DNA of 64,000 bases from positions 2,153,438 to 2,217,437 of the forward strand of contig JAQFVV010006340.1 of NCBI GenBank assembly GCA_028023455.1, given 5' to 3'. The first letter of the stretch is position 1, and the number at the start of each line of letters is the position of its first letter. Below, in pieces: positions 1 through 10,800 of this stretch. Below the pieces are notes generated by a model. It was not told where the DNA came from and made no database searches. It saw nothing but the letters and a program-made list of their open reading frames with translations. This stretch comes from Epiperipatus broadwayi (Eukaryota > Onychophora > Udeonychophora > Euonychophora > Peripatidae). The position numbers and the translations under genes were made by a program.

Positions 1-323
1 TTGATGTTGGTTTTTTATGCATGAAAGAAAAGCTATAGGATATATGCCTTTAATTGGATATATATTTTTTGTGAGAGATAGTTAGCAGGGTTACATAGAA
101 ATCTTTTAGTGAATTGACTAAGATTAGAAAACAAAATTTGGGGATTCAATGAATTGCATCTGGTTGATATATTAATTTTATTTTTAAATTATAATAATAT
201 TGACAAGGGTATGCCTATAAGTATACAGAGTTCCAAAAGTAGGTGGATTCATTCTATTCTTGATTCTTTGTTCAACATTTACAATGTTTTTAATTCTTAG
301 CCTGAATGTGTGTGATTTTACTT

Positions 324-326
<3 letters not shown>
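1..326. other. A+T-rich flank, nothing recognised
   Basis: This stretch precedes the (TA)n tail of the first RTE element. I see no coding potential, RNA gene or repeat signature beyond general A+T richness. It may be the 3' insertion flank of that LINE. Confidence 0.5.

Positions 327-419
<93 letters not shown>
327..419. repeat. (TA)n microsatellite, 3' tail of RTE copy 1
   Basis: About 46 TA units directly follow the end of the RTE coding region (minus-strand ...GGTTGATGA then TATATA). RTE copy 2 has the same arrangement, so this is most simply the element's own tail, later expanded. Confidence 0.9.
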
Positions 420-421
<2 letters not shown>

Positions 422-2398
422 TCAACCATTATCAATCCACTGCAGGATGAAGGTCTCTCCAAATTTAATCCATCTTCTCCGATCTTTAGCTTCTCTTTTC
501 CACAACACCCCTGCACATTTTCTTATTTCATCCATCCATCTCACATGTGGTCTCTTTCTGGGTCTTTTACAATCTATTGGAATCCAGTTTAAAATTTCAA
601 TTGTCCATCTATTATCATTTCTTCTAGCAATATGTCCAGCCCAACTCCATTTCAATCTTTTAATTTTTTCAATAAGGTCAGTAACACCTGTTTGTTGTCT
701 TACCCATACATTGCGTTTTCGATCTCTTCTTGTTACTCCCAACATACATATCTCCATACTCATTTGAGTGGTCTGAAGTCTCTGTATTGCTCTTCTATTA
801 AGTGCCCAAGTCTCAGATGCATAAGTAAGAACTGGTAAAACACATTTGTTAAAAACCATTCGTTTCAAACACATAGGCATATTTCCTTTTAGTATCAAGT
901 TATTTCTACCAAAAGCACTCCAACCAAGTTTAATTCTATGATTAATTTCCTCCATTATGTTTCCATCTGTATTAATAATCTGACCTAGGTATTTGTAACT
1001 GTTAACTTCTTCTAATTCTTCATAATCAATCTTTATTTTCATATTTTGAGCAAATCGATTAAACATTACTTTAGTCTTTTTAACATTTATCTTTAGTCCT
1101 ACTTTTCTACTTTCATCTACTAACTCCTGCAACATTTCCTGCAGCTCTGAAGCATTATTTGCAAAAACAACTACATCATCTGCAAAATCTAAATGACTTA
1201 AATACTCTCCATTTACTTTCATTCCTTTAGTTTCCCATTTTAATCCACAAAATACTTCTTGCAGCACTGCTGTAAAAAGTTTTGGAGATATGGAATCACC
1301 TTGCCTTACACCTTTCTCAATATTGATTTTTCCAGTATCATTATGTAATCTAATTGTTGCTGTTGCATTTTTATAAATATTCTTTAAAATATGACAATAT
1401 CCTGGATCTATACCTTGATGATCCAATGCTTTAATCACTGAAGAAATGTGTGTAGAATCGAATGCCTTTTCATAATCTACAAATCCAAAACATAATGACA
1501 ACTCATATTCATTTGTCCTTTCTATGACTTCTCTCAATATCTTGATATGATCTATTGTACTAAAACCATTTTTAAATCCAGCTTGTTCTCTTGGTTGGTG
1601 GAAATCCAAAGTTCTCTGTAGACGAGTTGTAATTATCTTGGTAAAAATTTTATATAAAACTGATAAAAGGCTGATAGGTCTGTAATTTCTAATATCTTCT
1701 TTATCACCTTTTTTAAATATTAATATTATTACTGCATTCTTCCAATCTTCCGGTACATCTTTATCATTTAGACATTTGGTATATAACTTTGCTAAAATTG
1801 TTTCTATTTCTTCACCTCCTTCTTTTAATATATCAATTATAATTCCATCATTTCCTGGAGCCTTTCCTTTCTTCATACATTTAATTACATGTCTCACTTC
1901 TTCATTTAAAATTCTGGGCAATTCGGAAGATGTAATAGATATAGGAGGTACTTGTTCTTTATTACTATATAATTTTTGATAAAAATTTTCTACCAATTTC
2001 ATGATGTCATCTCTCTTTTTAGTAATAATTCCATCTTTTTTTCTTATTGCAGATATAAATTTCCTACCAATACCAAAATGTTGTTTAACATTCTTGAGAC
2101 TTTTATTTTCTTCTAGAGCTTTCCTTGCTATTTCACAGTTATACTTTCTTATATCATTTTCAACTCTTTTCCGTACCATTTTACAAAATTCGAGATATTC
2201 AATTCTTTTTAATACATCATTTTTGTACATCTTCATATTCCTTCTTTTCTTCATAAATTCTCTAGTCTCAGTAGAAATTGTATTAGTCAATTGCTGCTTT
2301 TTTCTACCAGCTATCTTTGTTGCAGTTTTTAAAAGTGTATCAGTTATTTTCATATTAATTTCATTCAAATCTGAATCATGTTCAAAATCTCCTAACAC
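422..2398 (-). CDS. RTE LINE reverse transcriptase (C-terminal part of EN-RT polyprotein)
   Basis: A 658-residue open frame encodes a non-LTR reverse transcriptase that would copy the element's RNA at the nicked target site. Visible motifs in order are [10 protein letters not shown] (about residues 177-186), NYRPISLL (238-245), [10 protein letters not shown] with the first catalytic Asp (306-315), [10 protein letters not shown] (363-372), the catalytic FADD box (405-408) and YKYLG (469-473). The C-terminal RTE-typical block WSWAGHIAR (584-592) and [10 protein letters not shown] (616-625) follows. All catalytic Asp residues are present. The apparent Met start is not a true start: homology with copy 2 runs upstream out of frame into the endonuclease ORF, which ends at 2460, so this is the second half of one polyprotein broken by a frameshift. 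Confidence 0.93.
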   Translation of the reverse strand: MLGDFEHDSDLNEINMKITDTLLKTATKIAGRKKQQLTNTISTETREFMKKRRNMKMYKNDVLKRIEYLEFCKMVRKRVENDIRKYNCEIARKALEENKSLKNVKQHFGIGRKFISAIRKKDGIITKKRDDIMKLVENFYQKLYSNKEQVPPISITSSELPRILNEEVRHVIKCMKKGKAPGNDGIIIDILKEGGEEIETILAKLYTKCLNDKDVPEDWKNAVIILIFKKGDKEDIRNYRPISLLSVLYKIFTKIITTRLQRTLDFHQPREQAGFKNGFSTIDHIKILREVIERTNEYELSLCFGFVDYEKAFDSTHISSVIKALDHQGIDPGYCHILKNIYKNATATIRLHNDTGKINIEKGVRQGDSISPKLFTAVLQEVFCGLKWETKGMKVNGEYLSHLDFADDVVVFANNASELQEMLQELVDESRKVGLKINVKKTKVMFNRFAQNMKIKIDYEELEEVNSYKYLGQIINTDGNIMEEINHRIKLGWSAFGRNNLILKGNMPMCLKRMVFNKCVLPVLTYASETWALNRRAIQRLQTTQMSMEICMLGVTRRDRKRNVWVRQQTGVTDLIEKIKRLKWSWAGHIARRNDNRWTIEILNWIPIDCKRPRKRPHVRWMDEIRKCAGVLWKREAKDRRRWIKFGETFILQWIDNG

Positions 2399-2459
2399 TT
2401 GAAACCTATTTGTAAGTTCTAATTTAAATTCATTAGAATGTTTCTGAAGATTAGGAATA

Positions 2460-3380
2460 TCAACTGTAAATATTGGTTTTTCTCAATAATTTTTGTCTCT
2501 CTAGTTTTACATTAACACTTAACTTACACCTTACTAATCGATGATCACTTCCTGTGTTAAATTTATTAAGAACATTACAATCTTGAAATATGTATTTCCT
2601 GTTAGTCAAAATATAATCCAATTCTGCTGTACCTTGATTTGGATGCTTCCATGTCCATTTCCTTTTAACATTTTTCTCAAAAAATGAATTCATAATATAA
2701 AGTTTTTCTTTTTCTGCAAACTCCACAATTCTATGTCCTCTCTCATTTCTATTACCATAACCAAAATTACCTACAGCAATTTCATCTTTCATTTGTCTAC
2801 CAATTCTAGCATTAAAGTCTCCCATAACAATTTTAAAATGTTGTTTACTCTGATCAAAAGCCTTTTGTACATCCATAGAAAAATCTTCTACTACTTCATC
2901 ACTATGAGAACTTGTTGGGGCATAAACCTGAATTATCTGCATTTGGTATCTGCTATTAAGTTCTATAACTAATCTTGCAACTCTTTCCGATACACCATCA
3001 ATCTCCACAATATTGTTCTTCCACTTTTTATTTATAATGAATCCTACTCCACTTGTATTTCCAATATGTGTGCCTTTATAATAGAGTATATGTCCACTTT
3101 TTAAATCAATTGTTTCTTCACCTTTTCTTCTAACTTCACAAAGTCCAATAATGTCCCATTTTATATAAGACAATTCTTCTTCTAATTCTTGCAATCTTCC
3201 TTCACTTGAAAGTGATCTGCAGTTGTAAGTACCTAAATAAAAAGTTGTCATCAAATGGCAACCTGGGTCCACAATTAGGGGATTCTTAGTACCCTCCGCC
3301 TTCGGCCACCAACCGCTGCCTTGGTTGGTAACTTTACAGCCTCCTGGGAATAAGGGCCATGCTTTATTTTTGTCTGTCAT
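2460..3380 (-). CDS. RTE LINE AP-like endonuclease (N-terminal part of EN-RT polyprotein)
   Basis: An open frame of 306 residues from the Met that copy 2 also has (ATGACAGAC); an upstream in-frame Met at 3416 is less likely. It belongs to the endonuclease/exonuclease/phosphatase fold used by non-LTR elements to nick target DNA. Visible motifs are TYNCRSL (51-57), CEVRRKGE with the metal-binding Glu (81-88), VYAPTS (152-157), GDFNARIG (187-194), LDYILTN (254-260) and GSDHRLV (277-283). All signature residues are intact. The frame ends early at KTNIYS. Compared with copy 2, one extra C near 2476 (minus-strand AAAACCAAT versus AAAACAAT) shifts it off the RT frame. Without that base the two ORFs would be continuous, as is normal for RTE elements. 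Confidence 0.92.
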   Translation of the reverse strand: MTDKNKAWPLFPGGCKVTNQGSGWWPKAEGTKNPLIVDPGCHLMTTFYLGTYNCRSLSSEGRLQELEEELSYIKWDIIGLCEVRRKGEETIDLKSGHILYYKGTHIGNTSGVGFIINKKWKNNIVEIDGVSERVARLVIELNSRYQMQIIQVYAPTSSHSDEVVEDFSMDVQKAFDQSKQHFKIVMGDFNARIGRQMKDEIAVGNFGYGNRNERGHRIVEFAEKEKLYIMNSFFEKNVKRKWTWKHPNQGTAELDYILTNRKYIFQDCNVLNKFNTGSDHRLVRCKLSVNVKLERQKLLRKTNIYS

Positions 3381-3599
3381 AATTGTATATATATATATTG
3401 GAAAAATATTTATCATTTACACAAACATTCATTCTGCCTTATCAGGCACTGAGAAGAAAGACCATGGTGTTTCTTGATCTTAAACTCAGAGGTAAAAAGC
3501 CAATAAACTCACCACGCTGGCTAATGCATGTTGGTGAGCAGCCCATCCATGTTCGTATACTATATGAATAATCACATAGTAATACAAACAGTTAATACT

Positions 3600-4740
3600 T
3601 AAATAGTATAAACTATGTTTGTAATTAAATTTTCATCTAGGGAAATATAAAGACAGCTAATGGATGATCATGTACATGGAGAAGTGACTGAATGCAATTT
3701 ATTTTTAATTGATAAGTAGATTCTAGTCAGTGAATCTATATAAAAGCAAGTTTTCATGCAAATTCAATTATATTTCCTGATCATTATCTTTCTCCACTCA
3801 ATATGTCATTACATTAACAAATAAATAATCAGTTTGGTTCAGATCAAAAAGGACAAAAATTAAATTATTAATAACAAAATCTTTAATCAAAAATGATAAT
3901 GATAATAAATGCAAAAAATATTTACATATTTAAAATTTAAAAAAAATGACATTATGCATCGGGGGGGGGGGGGAATGTTTGTAATTTGCAATCTTTTTGA
4001 GAACATCTATAGAAAGTTCAGTTGATTTATTTTAATGTATAATTTGTATCTGTCAATGTGGTAACAGGACCATTATATTAATGTTTTCTTGCAAATATAA
4101 TATTTCAGTTTTTTTTCGTTTGAGGCCGTTTAATTATGAGACCTCCAATGCAATTTTTTTTCTGAGCATTAATATAGGCAGACTCGCAGATTAATTTATA
4201 GAAGTGGTGGAATAATCACTCTAAATGACTAGTGATTAATATCAAATATTTCTTCAACATTCCATAATAAAGAATAGATCGGCAGAACCAAGACTAATTT
4301 TAAAGACATATTTTTACCTATGGTTTTCTATTTTCAGGTACAATTCTCTAAATATCAGGGAAGTTATCCAGGAGGGTTTTCTACTTCATAGGATATATGA
4401 TATAATTTTAAAATGTTTACAACATTTTTTGACTTCTATCTAGTACAAGACACATGGACCACGTTTGTTACAAGTCTTCCCATGTTTTTTTTAAAGCAAT
4501 CAAGATTTGAAAGCTTCTATTGGTTCCCAAAATAATATTTATATTTTTATTTTACCCGCAGTCAATTGCAACTGGTTTCTATAGCAATGTTTCTTAAATT
4601 GAAAATCATAATATTATTATTATTAAACAAAAAAAACAACATGACTTAGTTTTATAATTATTATTACATTTTAAAATCACATATATACTTTATTCTATAG
4701 ACATAACTTTTGATATTTTTATTTCTACACATAAAATACA
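3600..4740. repeat. Dispersed non-coding repeat R1, copy a
   Basis: This block is collinear, with moderate divergence and small indels, with 7650-8657 plus 9088-9215. Shared words include TTAAATTTTCATCTAG, TTTCTTCAACATTC, ATAGATCGGCAGA and GCAACTGGTTTCTATAGCAATGTTTCTT (split here for readability). I see no coding potential. It contains a run of 13 G at 3961-3973. The RTE copy 1 5' end lies directly beside its left edge. I do not recognise the family. Confidence 0.8.
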
Positions 4741-5001
4741 ATTTATTTCAATTTAACAATAATGTCATGCTTAGCCATATTTCTTTGGAAGTGGGCTTAT
4801 AAGCTGGAATAAACATAAATAACCTCATCTTTAGAAATCTAGTGCATTGGTTGGTATTCATATAAAAACTGCTTCGTTCCTTCAATCGAAATTATCTATT
4901 ACACCCGATTACATGCCTGAAATTGTTGAGATGAACAAAAAATCTTCCACTGACAGTAAGTCTATCATGCTATATGAATATCTAGAGAGCTATCTTGGTT
5001 A

Positions 5002-5102
<101 letters not shown>

Positions 5103-5144
5103 ACCAACACATATAATGACCAATGCAGTGAAATAAAGTCTTGA

Positions 5145-5350
5145 GACTTTGAGTCTGTCAAATATCGTAATACAGTTGACTCCTTTTTGAGACTGAAAGG
5201 CTGACAAACATACAACTATGCCTAGCTTACTTTGGAGACTTAGAGGCTGACAAACAAAAATCTATGCCTAGATCACTTGGGATACTTAGAGGCTGACAAA
5301 CATACAACTACGCCTAGCTCACTTTGGATACTTAAAGGCTGATAAATATA
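5145..5350. repeat. 46-bp minisatellite, about four units
   Basis: The word GGCTGACAAACA or a close variant starts at 5199, 5245, 5291 and 5338, so the period is 46-47 bp. Each unit reads roughly GAGACTTAGAGGCTGACAAA, then CATACAACTATGCCTAGCTCACTTTG. A more decayed unit lies upstream at about 5145. Confidence 0.85.
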
Positions 5351-6660
5351 AAAATAATATGATTGAGAACAGTGCTGAAATAAAATTTTGAAGTATCAAA
5401 TAAACATGACAACCTCAAAACAATGAAACACTCTCTATCCATCACCAAGACAGAAAGCGACATGATCAATCAATAATAAACTCAAAAAAAATATTTTTGT
5501 TTTTTAACTATGTTGTGTTTTTTATACATGCTTAATCAATAATCAAAGAATAGAGTGATATCATTTAAATTCTAAATGCTAATGTATTTTTTTAACTATT
5601 CATTTATTGATATTAGAGTACAAAATTTAAATCTAAATATTTAAATATGAAAAAGATTTTTTAAGCTTCTATCAATCATTTAAATTAACAGGATAGTATT
5701 TCTATATATTTTTACCAACCTTTCAATATTAAATGAAACATCATTATTTTATGTAGTCGTTTGCCACAACTTTTTTTTTTAAAAAATAGTCATTCTTTTT
5801 TTAATGCTTGGGTAGAATCTTTCTTTTCTGTAATATGTAAAACAGAATGTACTTGTCTATTTTTCTCTATCAAATACCCATTAACAAGTCCATAGCCATA
5901 TATCCTGATTCATAGAACGATTAATCCTTGCCCCTCTCTAAATATGTTTTATTTTTAGAAAAAAATGAATATTTTATTTTGCTTTTTTTATGTCTACTTC
6001 TTACTCTCATCCTCATATGACGAGTTAATGAACATACTTTATGATTTGACCGTTTACCTAGCTAAACTATTTATCTAAACCATGGATTACTATTTTCTAG
6101 TTCTCTAAATTTTAATCTTGATAGATTCCTACTACCAAGTAAAATACTTTTTTTTTTATTTGACTGCATTAAGGCATCTTATTAATCTTTTTTTTAAATA
6201 TTTAAATAACTTAATTAATTTTTCAGATCATATATTTCTGCACGCCTTTCTTTACTGTATGTGAATTCAAATGCATAATACTTAACCGTAATGTAAATGT
6301 TACTCTTCAAAGCTTCTTCGAGAAAATTATTTAGATTATCAATATACTTAACACTTTTAAGTAACGCAATCGGGCATTTATCACTAGCTTTATCTGTTTT
6401 ATCTAACTTAGATTTATATATCTGTAGTGGTTTTAAAATTATATTGCAACTAGTTATTACATAGGGTATATGAGCACACACTTTCACACGAGCCACCACT
6501 CTCCAATCTATTTCATAACAATGATACACCTGAACATATATATGTTGAAAAAATAAATAATCACCAATATAAGTATTTCATGCTAAACCAGCAATCATCA
6601 ATTGATTTAGATTATTATATCTGCACATATATGCCATAAGTGCTCAAATATATATTAAAA
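5351..6660. other. A+T-rich, unassigned; one short ORF
   Basis: No element signature is visible. A minus-strand open frame of 104 residues lies at 6215-6529. It has no motif I recognise, no repeat structure and no neighbour suggesting a role. In DNA this rich in A+T a frame of that length is mildly unusual, so it could be a relic of a retroelement gene. I assign no function. Confidence 0.4.
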
Positions 6661-7150
6661 TAGCCAATCATCATACATTAATGTACAGGCTTCAGTCCAC
6701 TCCAAACTCCAACTCTTCAACCGTCTATCCAATTAAAAATCAGATGATGGAACACTCAAAGGCCACCCTGAGACCGAGATTCTCGTCACAGCCATGTTGA
6801 CCTATTATTATTTTCTTTAATTTCTTTTACCAACTGGATTCCATCATTCTTTAGGTCGGTAAACGAATTTTTCATTTGCTCTCTCAGTTCTTCATTGTGT
6901 TTTTCATTTAGTCTCTATATTTTGTGAACATGCTTTCTGTATTCTTTTTAATTTCTTTATTTTGTTTTTTAACAAGCTTTACATGGTCTCTTTCATTTCT
7001 TTATTTTGTTTTTTAAACATGCTTTCTATATTCCTTTTAATTTTTATATTTTGTTTTTCCATTCGTTTATTTGAGTTTCAACTTTTTTAATCAATTCTGT
7101 AAACATTATCATGTTAAACACACAATCATGAGTCACAGTTTTATCTTCCT
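6661..7150 (-). pseudogene. Possible gag-like coiled-coil relic
   Basis: On the minus strand the translated frames, interrupted by stops, are dominated by Lys, Glu, Asn and Met in a coiled-coil-like pattern (for example MFTELIKKVETQINEWKNK near the 5' end). The words ATTTCTTTATTTTGTTTTTT and close variants recur on the plus strand at roughly 50-bp spacing. The pattern resembles the gag-like coiled-coil ORF at 38954 in style but not in exact sequence. It could equally be a low-complexity stretch. Confidence 0.25.
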
Positions 7151-7649
7151 GACCTGCCTTTTTTGCTTTAGTTTGGGTGATATCTATACAATTTTATACA
7201 ATAAATTAGCTTCTGATTTTCTATAATTTTTTTAAGAAACCTACGTAAAAACTCTAGCATTCCTTTTATTTATTTAATATCTAGAATGGTCGCCCCTCTT
7301 TCCTTCATGCAACTTTTCTAGAACTGCAAGTCACTTTAAATCTAATGCCTTATTTTATTTATTAGCATATTATTATTATCTCTACCCATCCAGTTTTGTC
7401 ACTATTTTTGTCTAAAACATTTATGAGTTTATTGATCGATATTTATTTATAACCAAATAAATGATTATATTTATCATTCCACCAACTAATTATATTTTTC
7501 CGAATTTTAATAATAATAACAAATATTTTAAAAACTAAACTGGGTTCAATCCCTGTTAGTTTTAATCAAGATAATCCAGGAACCAGATCCTCAAATGTTA
7601 CAGGAGTCACCCTGTTTATTTCAATTGGTAATAAAACCCTTTAACAATG
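7151..7649. other. A+T-rich, nothing recognised
   Basis: No coding potential, RNA or repeat signature was found between the coiled-coil relic and repeat R1 copy b. Confidence 0.4.
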
Positions 7650-9215
7650 AAATAGTAAAAAAAAAAAGATATTTGGTAATTAAATTTTCATCTAGAGGAG
7701 TTTAAAGGCAACAAATGGGTCAACGAATGGAGTTTATTATTAATTGCCAAGCAGATTCTAGTCATGAGTAACGATCAAATTGAGCCTACACAAAAATAAG
7801 ATTCCATGCAAGTTTAATTATAATATTCAGTCGTTACCCCTCTCCACCATAAACTATTACATTAGCCAAAAATTAATCAGTTTAATTCTAATGAAAAAAT
7901 GACCAACAATAAAATGATTAACAAAAACAATAACTTTAATAAAAGTGTAATAATGATAACGATTATAAAAAATATTTACATGTATACAATTAAGGAAATT
8001 ATATGGCAGTAAGATTGAGGGAAAACATCTTCGTAACATATAATATATTTAAGGATAGCTCTACAAAGTTAAACTGATTTATTTTAGCATCTTTGTGAGC
8101 TCTCGTGTATATTTTGTAACCGTGAGAATAGGACCATTAATAATTACATTATAGTGTTTTGTGGCAATATAATATTTTAGTTTATTTTGGTTCCTTTCTA
8201 TGTAGTTTTCTTATGAGATTTCAATTGCAATTTTCGTTTGATTATTTAAAATAGACAATTTTGCAAATTAATTTATAGAAATACATTTATGTGGAATAAT
8301 CACTCTAGATGTATAGTTTTCTGACAAATATTTCTTCAACATTCAATAATGAAAAATAGATCGGCAGATAGATTAATTTTTAAGGCATATTATTCTCTAC
8401 AGTTCTTTATGTTCAGTAATAGTCCTGGAAAAATCAGGAAAAGCATCGTGGTGGATTTGCTACTCCATAATGCGCATGATATAGCTTAATTATCTAGTAC
8501 ATGACACATCAAACAAGTCTTTTATAATTTTCCCCATGATTTTTTGCATAGGCGGCGATTTTTGAAAGCTCCCATAGCAATACATTTATATTTATTTTCC
8601 CCTCAGTCGTTTGCAACTGGTTTCTATAGCAATGTTTCTTTTATTTAAAATCGTAATGCTCGAATTATTTACTTCATTAAAAATTGTAATCTATTGTATA
8701 TATGTGTGTGTGTTGTATGCACAGATAATGAAGCTAGTAAATATATATAAAATTAAACGCAAAATATTAATTTACTATAAACATAAAAATATTAATTTAT
8801 TTTAGCTAAGCTGTTTCAAGAGACATCTTGGTCTATTAATAGAAGAGAAACCTGATTTGCCCTGTCCCGAAAATGGCAATTATAAATTATTTGCATCACT
8901 TTGCATAAATTTCCTCTTTTACAACGCAGTTTTAACCACAGCAGCTATGAGTATAAGAGCAAGAAATATCTTGAAAGCGCTTAGCTAAAAGAAATTAATA
9001 TTTTTTTTTTTATATTTAAAGTAAATTATTATTTGCGCTTAATTATATATATTTACTAACTTCATTATCAGCCCATATATATAGTAGTTTAAAATCGTAA
9101 TTTAAATAATAAATAACAATATATTTTAGTTTTATACTTACTGTTACATTTTAAAAACATATACTGTATAGAAGTTATTCTATATACATGACTTTTGATA
9201 TTTTGTTATACATAA
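7650..9215. repeat. Dispersed non-coding repeat R1, copy b, with an insertion
   Basis: This is the second copy of the repeat at 3600-4740, in the same orientation and about 4 kb away. Similarity is interrupted between 8657 and 9088 by a 430-bp insertion, then resumes through the shared words GTTACATTTTAAAA and GACTTTTGATATTTT to about 9215. Collinearity over about 1 kb shows a common origin. The divergence indicates that the copies are old. Confidence 0.8.
8658..9087. mobile_element. Foldback (long inverted repeat) insertion with 14-bp target duplication
   Basis: The 14-bp word TTTAAAATCGTAAT occurs at 8644-8657 and again at 9088-9101, while the empty R1 copy at about 4600 has the site once. 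Inside, the arms 8726-8815 and 8985-9067 are imperfect inverted repeats. The left arm begins TAATGAAGCTAGTAAATATA and the reverse complement of the right begins TAATGAAGTTAGTAAATATA. The centre contains TTTGCCCTGTCCCG, which resembles in inverted orientation the sequence near 14784-14800 beside a PLE. No protein is encoded. It may be a non-autonomous PLE derivative or an unrelated foldback element. Confidence 0.65.
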
Positions 9216-9385
9216 TAACGAAAAGTATTTGCGTTAAATCAATACTTGTAACCTCAGACTCGAGGGTTGCAATATCTGTATACCACAAATCGATGTCTGT
9301 AATTCTTCAAAATAATATACGTAAACTTTTAAATAAATATTAGAAAATACAGTAATTAAAATTTGTTAAAAGTAGTCTTTGTCAA

Positions 9386-10800
9386 CTAATACTTTGAAAG
9401 GTCAACTTTCCCATAATTCCGTGAACTTAATGTTTGTTGTGTGCATCTATTGATTAAATCTTGCTTGTATTTATATATTAACATAGCTTCCTTGATTTTT
9501 CTTTTATTATAATTTCTTTCAGTTTGCAATATATTCACATTATTATAATTAAAATCAAAACCGTATATACATGATTTATTATGGCTATAAAAAAACAGAA
9601 CTAACAAATTATCATTATCTTTAGAATTTTGTTTCATATTTTGAACTCTTTTTAATAACAACAAGTGTTCTTTTGTTCTTTTCTCCAATTTGCATCCCGA
9701 TTCACCTATATATCAGCTACCACACACATACACCCTTTTATAAATGATACAACTTTTATTTGCAAATAAGGTTTTATCTTTACAGTTATTTATTAATTTA
9801 TTTAATGTAGGTGGTGCATAAAATGCAATGTCACATATACCTTTATAAATTTTACTTATGAAACTTGCCTGTTGATTCGAAATATTTGGTATTTATATCC
9901 AAATTTTATTGACAGAAGAATTAACATTATTATTAATCTTATTTTTATTTTTGTATTTATATTTCAAATTAAAATTTTTAATAGTATGATAAATATAATA
10001 TCATAATTATATCCAACATTTAACAATTCTTTATAATACATTTCAATATTTTTTGCCTTTATCTGATGAATATTTACAAAGATTATAATTTCTAAACAAG
10101 AAGGACTTCAAACCTGCCATTTTCTGTGTATTGGTATTTTTGATTTATATGGAATGTAGCCTCTTTTTGCTGTTGGTGTAATAATCATATAATAATCCAT
10201 ATTATCTCTGTTTCTAGTTATCTTAAGATCTAGAAATTAAATACACATTAAAATTTTATTTGTTTTAATACATTTTAAGCCTTTTATATGATTGAATTCA
10301 TCAAGCAAATCTTTAATAGTATTTGACTTTTCATGTACAAAAACATCATCAGTGTATCTATAATATAAAGTAATATTTTTTGATAACATACTTTTTTCAA
10401 AATATTTTCTTCATATGTTGAGATTACAAAATTAGATATTTGGGCAACTGTAGAAAGACTCATTGGCCAGTCTTTACTCATTTTATAAAAAAAATCATGC
10501 TTAAAAACTGCATAAATATTTCATCAATAAAGCTTAATGTTTCAACAATATTTTTTTATTATTTTAACATTAACATTTTATAACTATAATGCACTAGTAA
10601 TTATTTAAATAGAAGTCATTCTATCAATTAATCCGTACATTTCACTATTGACAAAGGTACACATTACATCACAAACATCAATGTCAACATCATTAATTTT
10701 ATCAACAAAATCAAATGAACCAAGAATTTCCTGTAACATTTTCTCATTTAATTTACATGTTTCGTAATAAAACGCACCCCCAAAAATCAAACATTAATCA
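9386..10800 (-). pseudogene. Penelope-like element, degenerate RT plus GIY-YIG endonuclease
   Basis: Minus-strand fragments run in the normal PLE order. An RT palm region at 10605-10790 includes VDIDVCDVMCTFVNS. The continuation at 10284-10490 includes a RYTDDVFVHEK-like segment, which is the Asp-pair catalytic box (YxDD position), read after a small frameshift. A GIY-YIG endonuclease at 9386-9790 reads VYVCGS then YIGESGCKLEKRTKEH. PLEs use this endonuclease fused to a telomerase-related RT. Several stops and frameshifts show that the copy is dead. The C-terminal 100-residue open frame (9386-9688) is the best-preserved part. Confidence 0.75.

Larger units (their letters stand above)
327..3585 (-). 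mobile_element. RTE-clade non-LTR retrotransposon, copy 1 (near full length)
   Basis: On the minus strand this element runs from a 5' UTR (about 3585-3381) through an endonuclease ORF and a reverse transcriptase ORF to a (TA)n tail at 327-419. The 5' UTR, both ORFs and the end of the coding region align with the plus-strand copy at 14838-18002, which defines the boundaries. The shared 5' UTR contains the words ATGGATGGGCT and TTTATTGGCTTTTTACCTC. The coding order EN then RT, no RNase H, a C-terminal module rich in W, H and C, and a simple-repeat 3' tail fit the RTE clade, which is often mis-annotated as 'craniofacial development protein 2-like'. It is the best-preserved mobile element in the window. 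Confidence 0.93.

Noticed and set aside
184-767. Open frames with long Tyr-Ile repeats across (TA)n (also at 4982, 12664, 12866, 17731, 35390, 40847 and 45584)
   Set aside because: TA repeats read as alternating Tyr-Ile codons without stops. These are translations of microsatellites, not proteins.
1776-2972. Plus-strand open frames opposite the RTE genes (1776, 2001 and 2733)
   Set aside because: They are antisense shadows of the clearly conserved minus-strand endonuclease and RT.
5145-5350. CRISPR-like array
   Set aside because: The 46-bp units are contiguous with no unique spacers, and the genome is eukaryotic.
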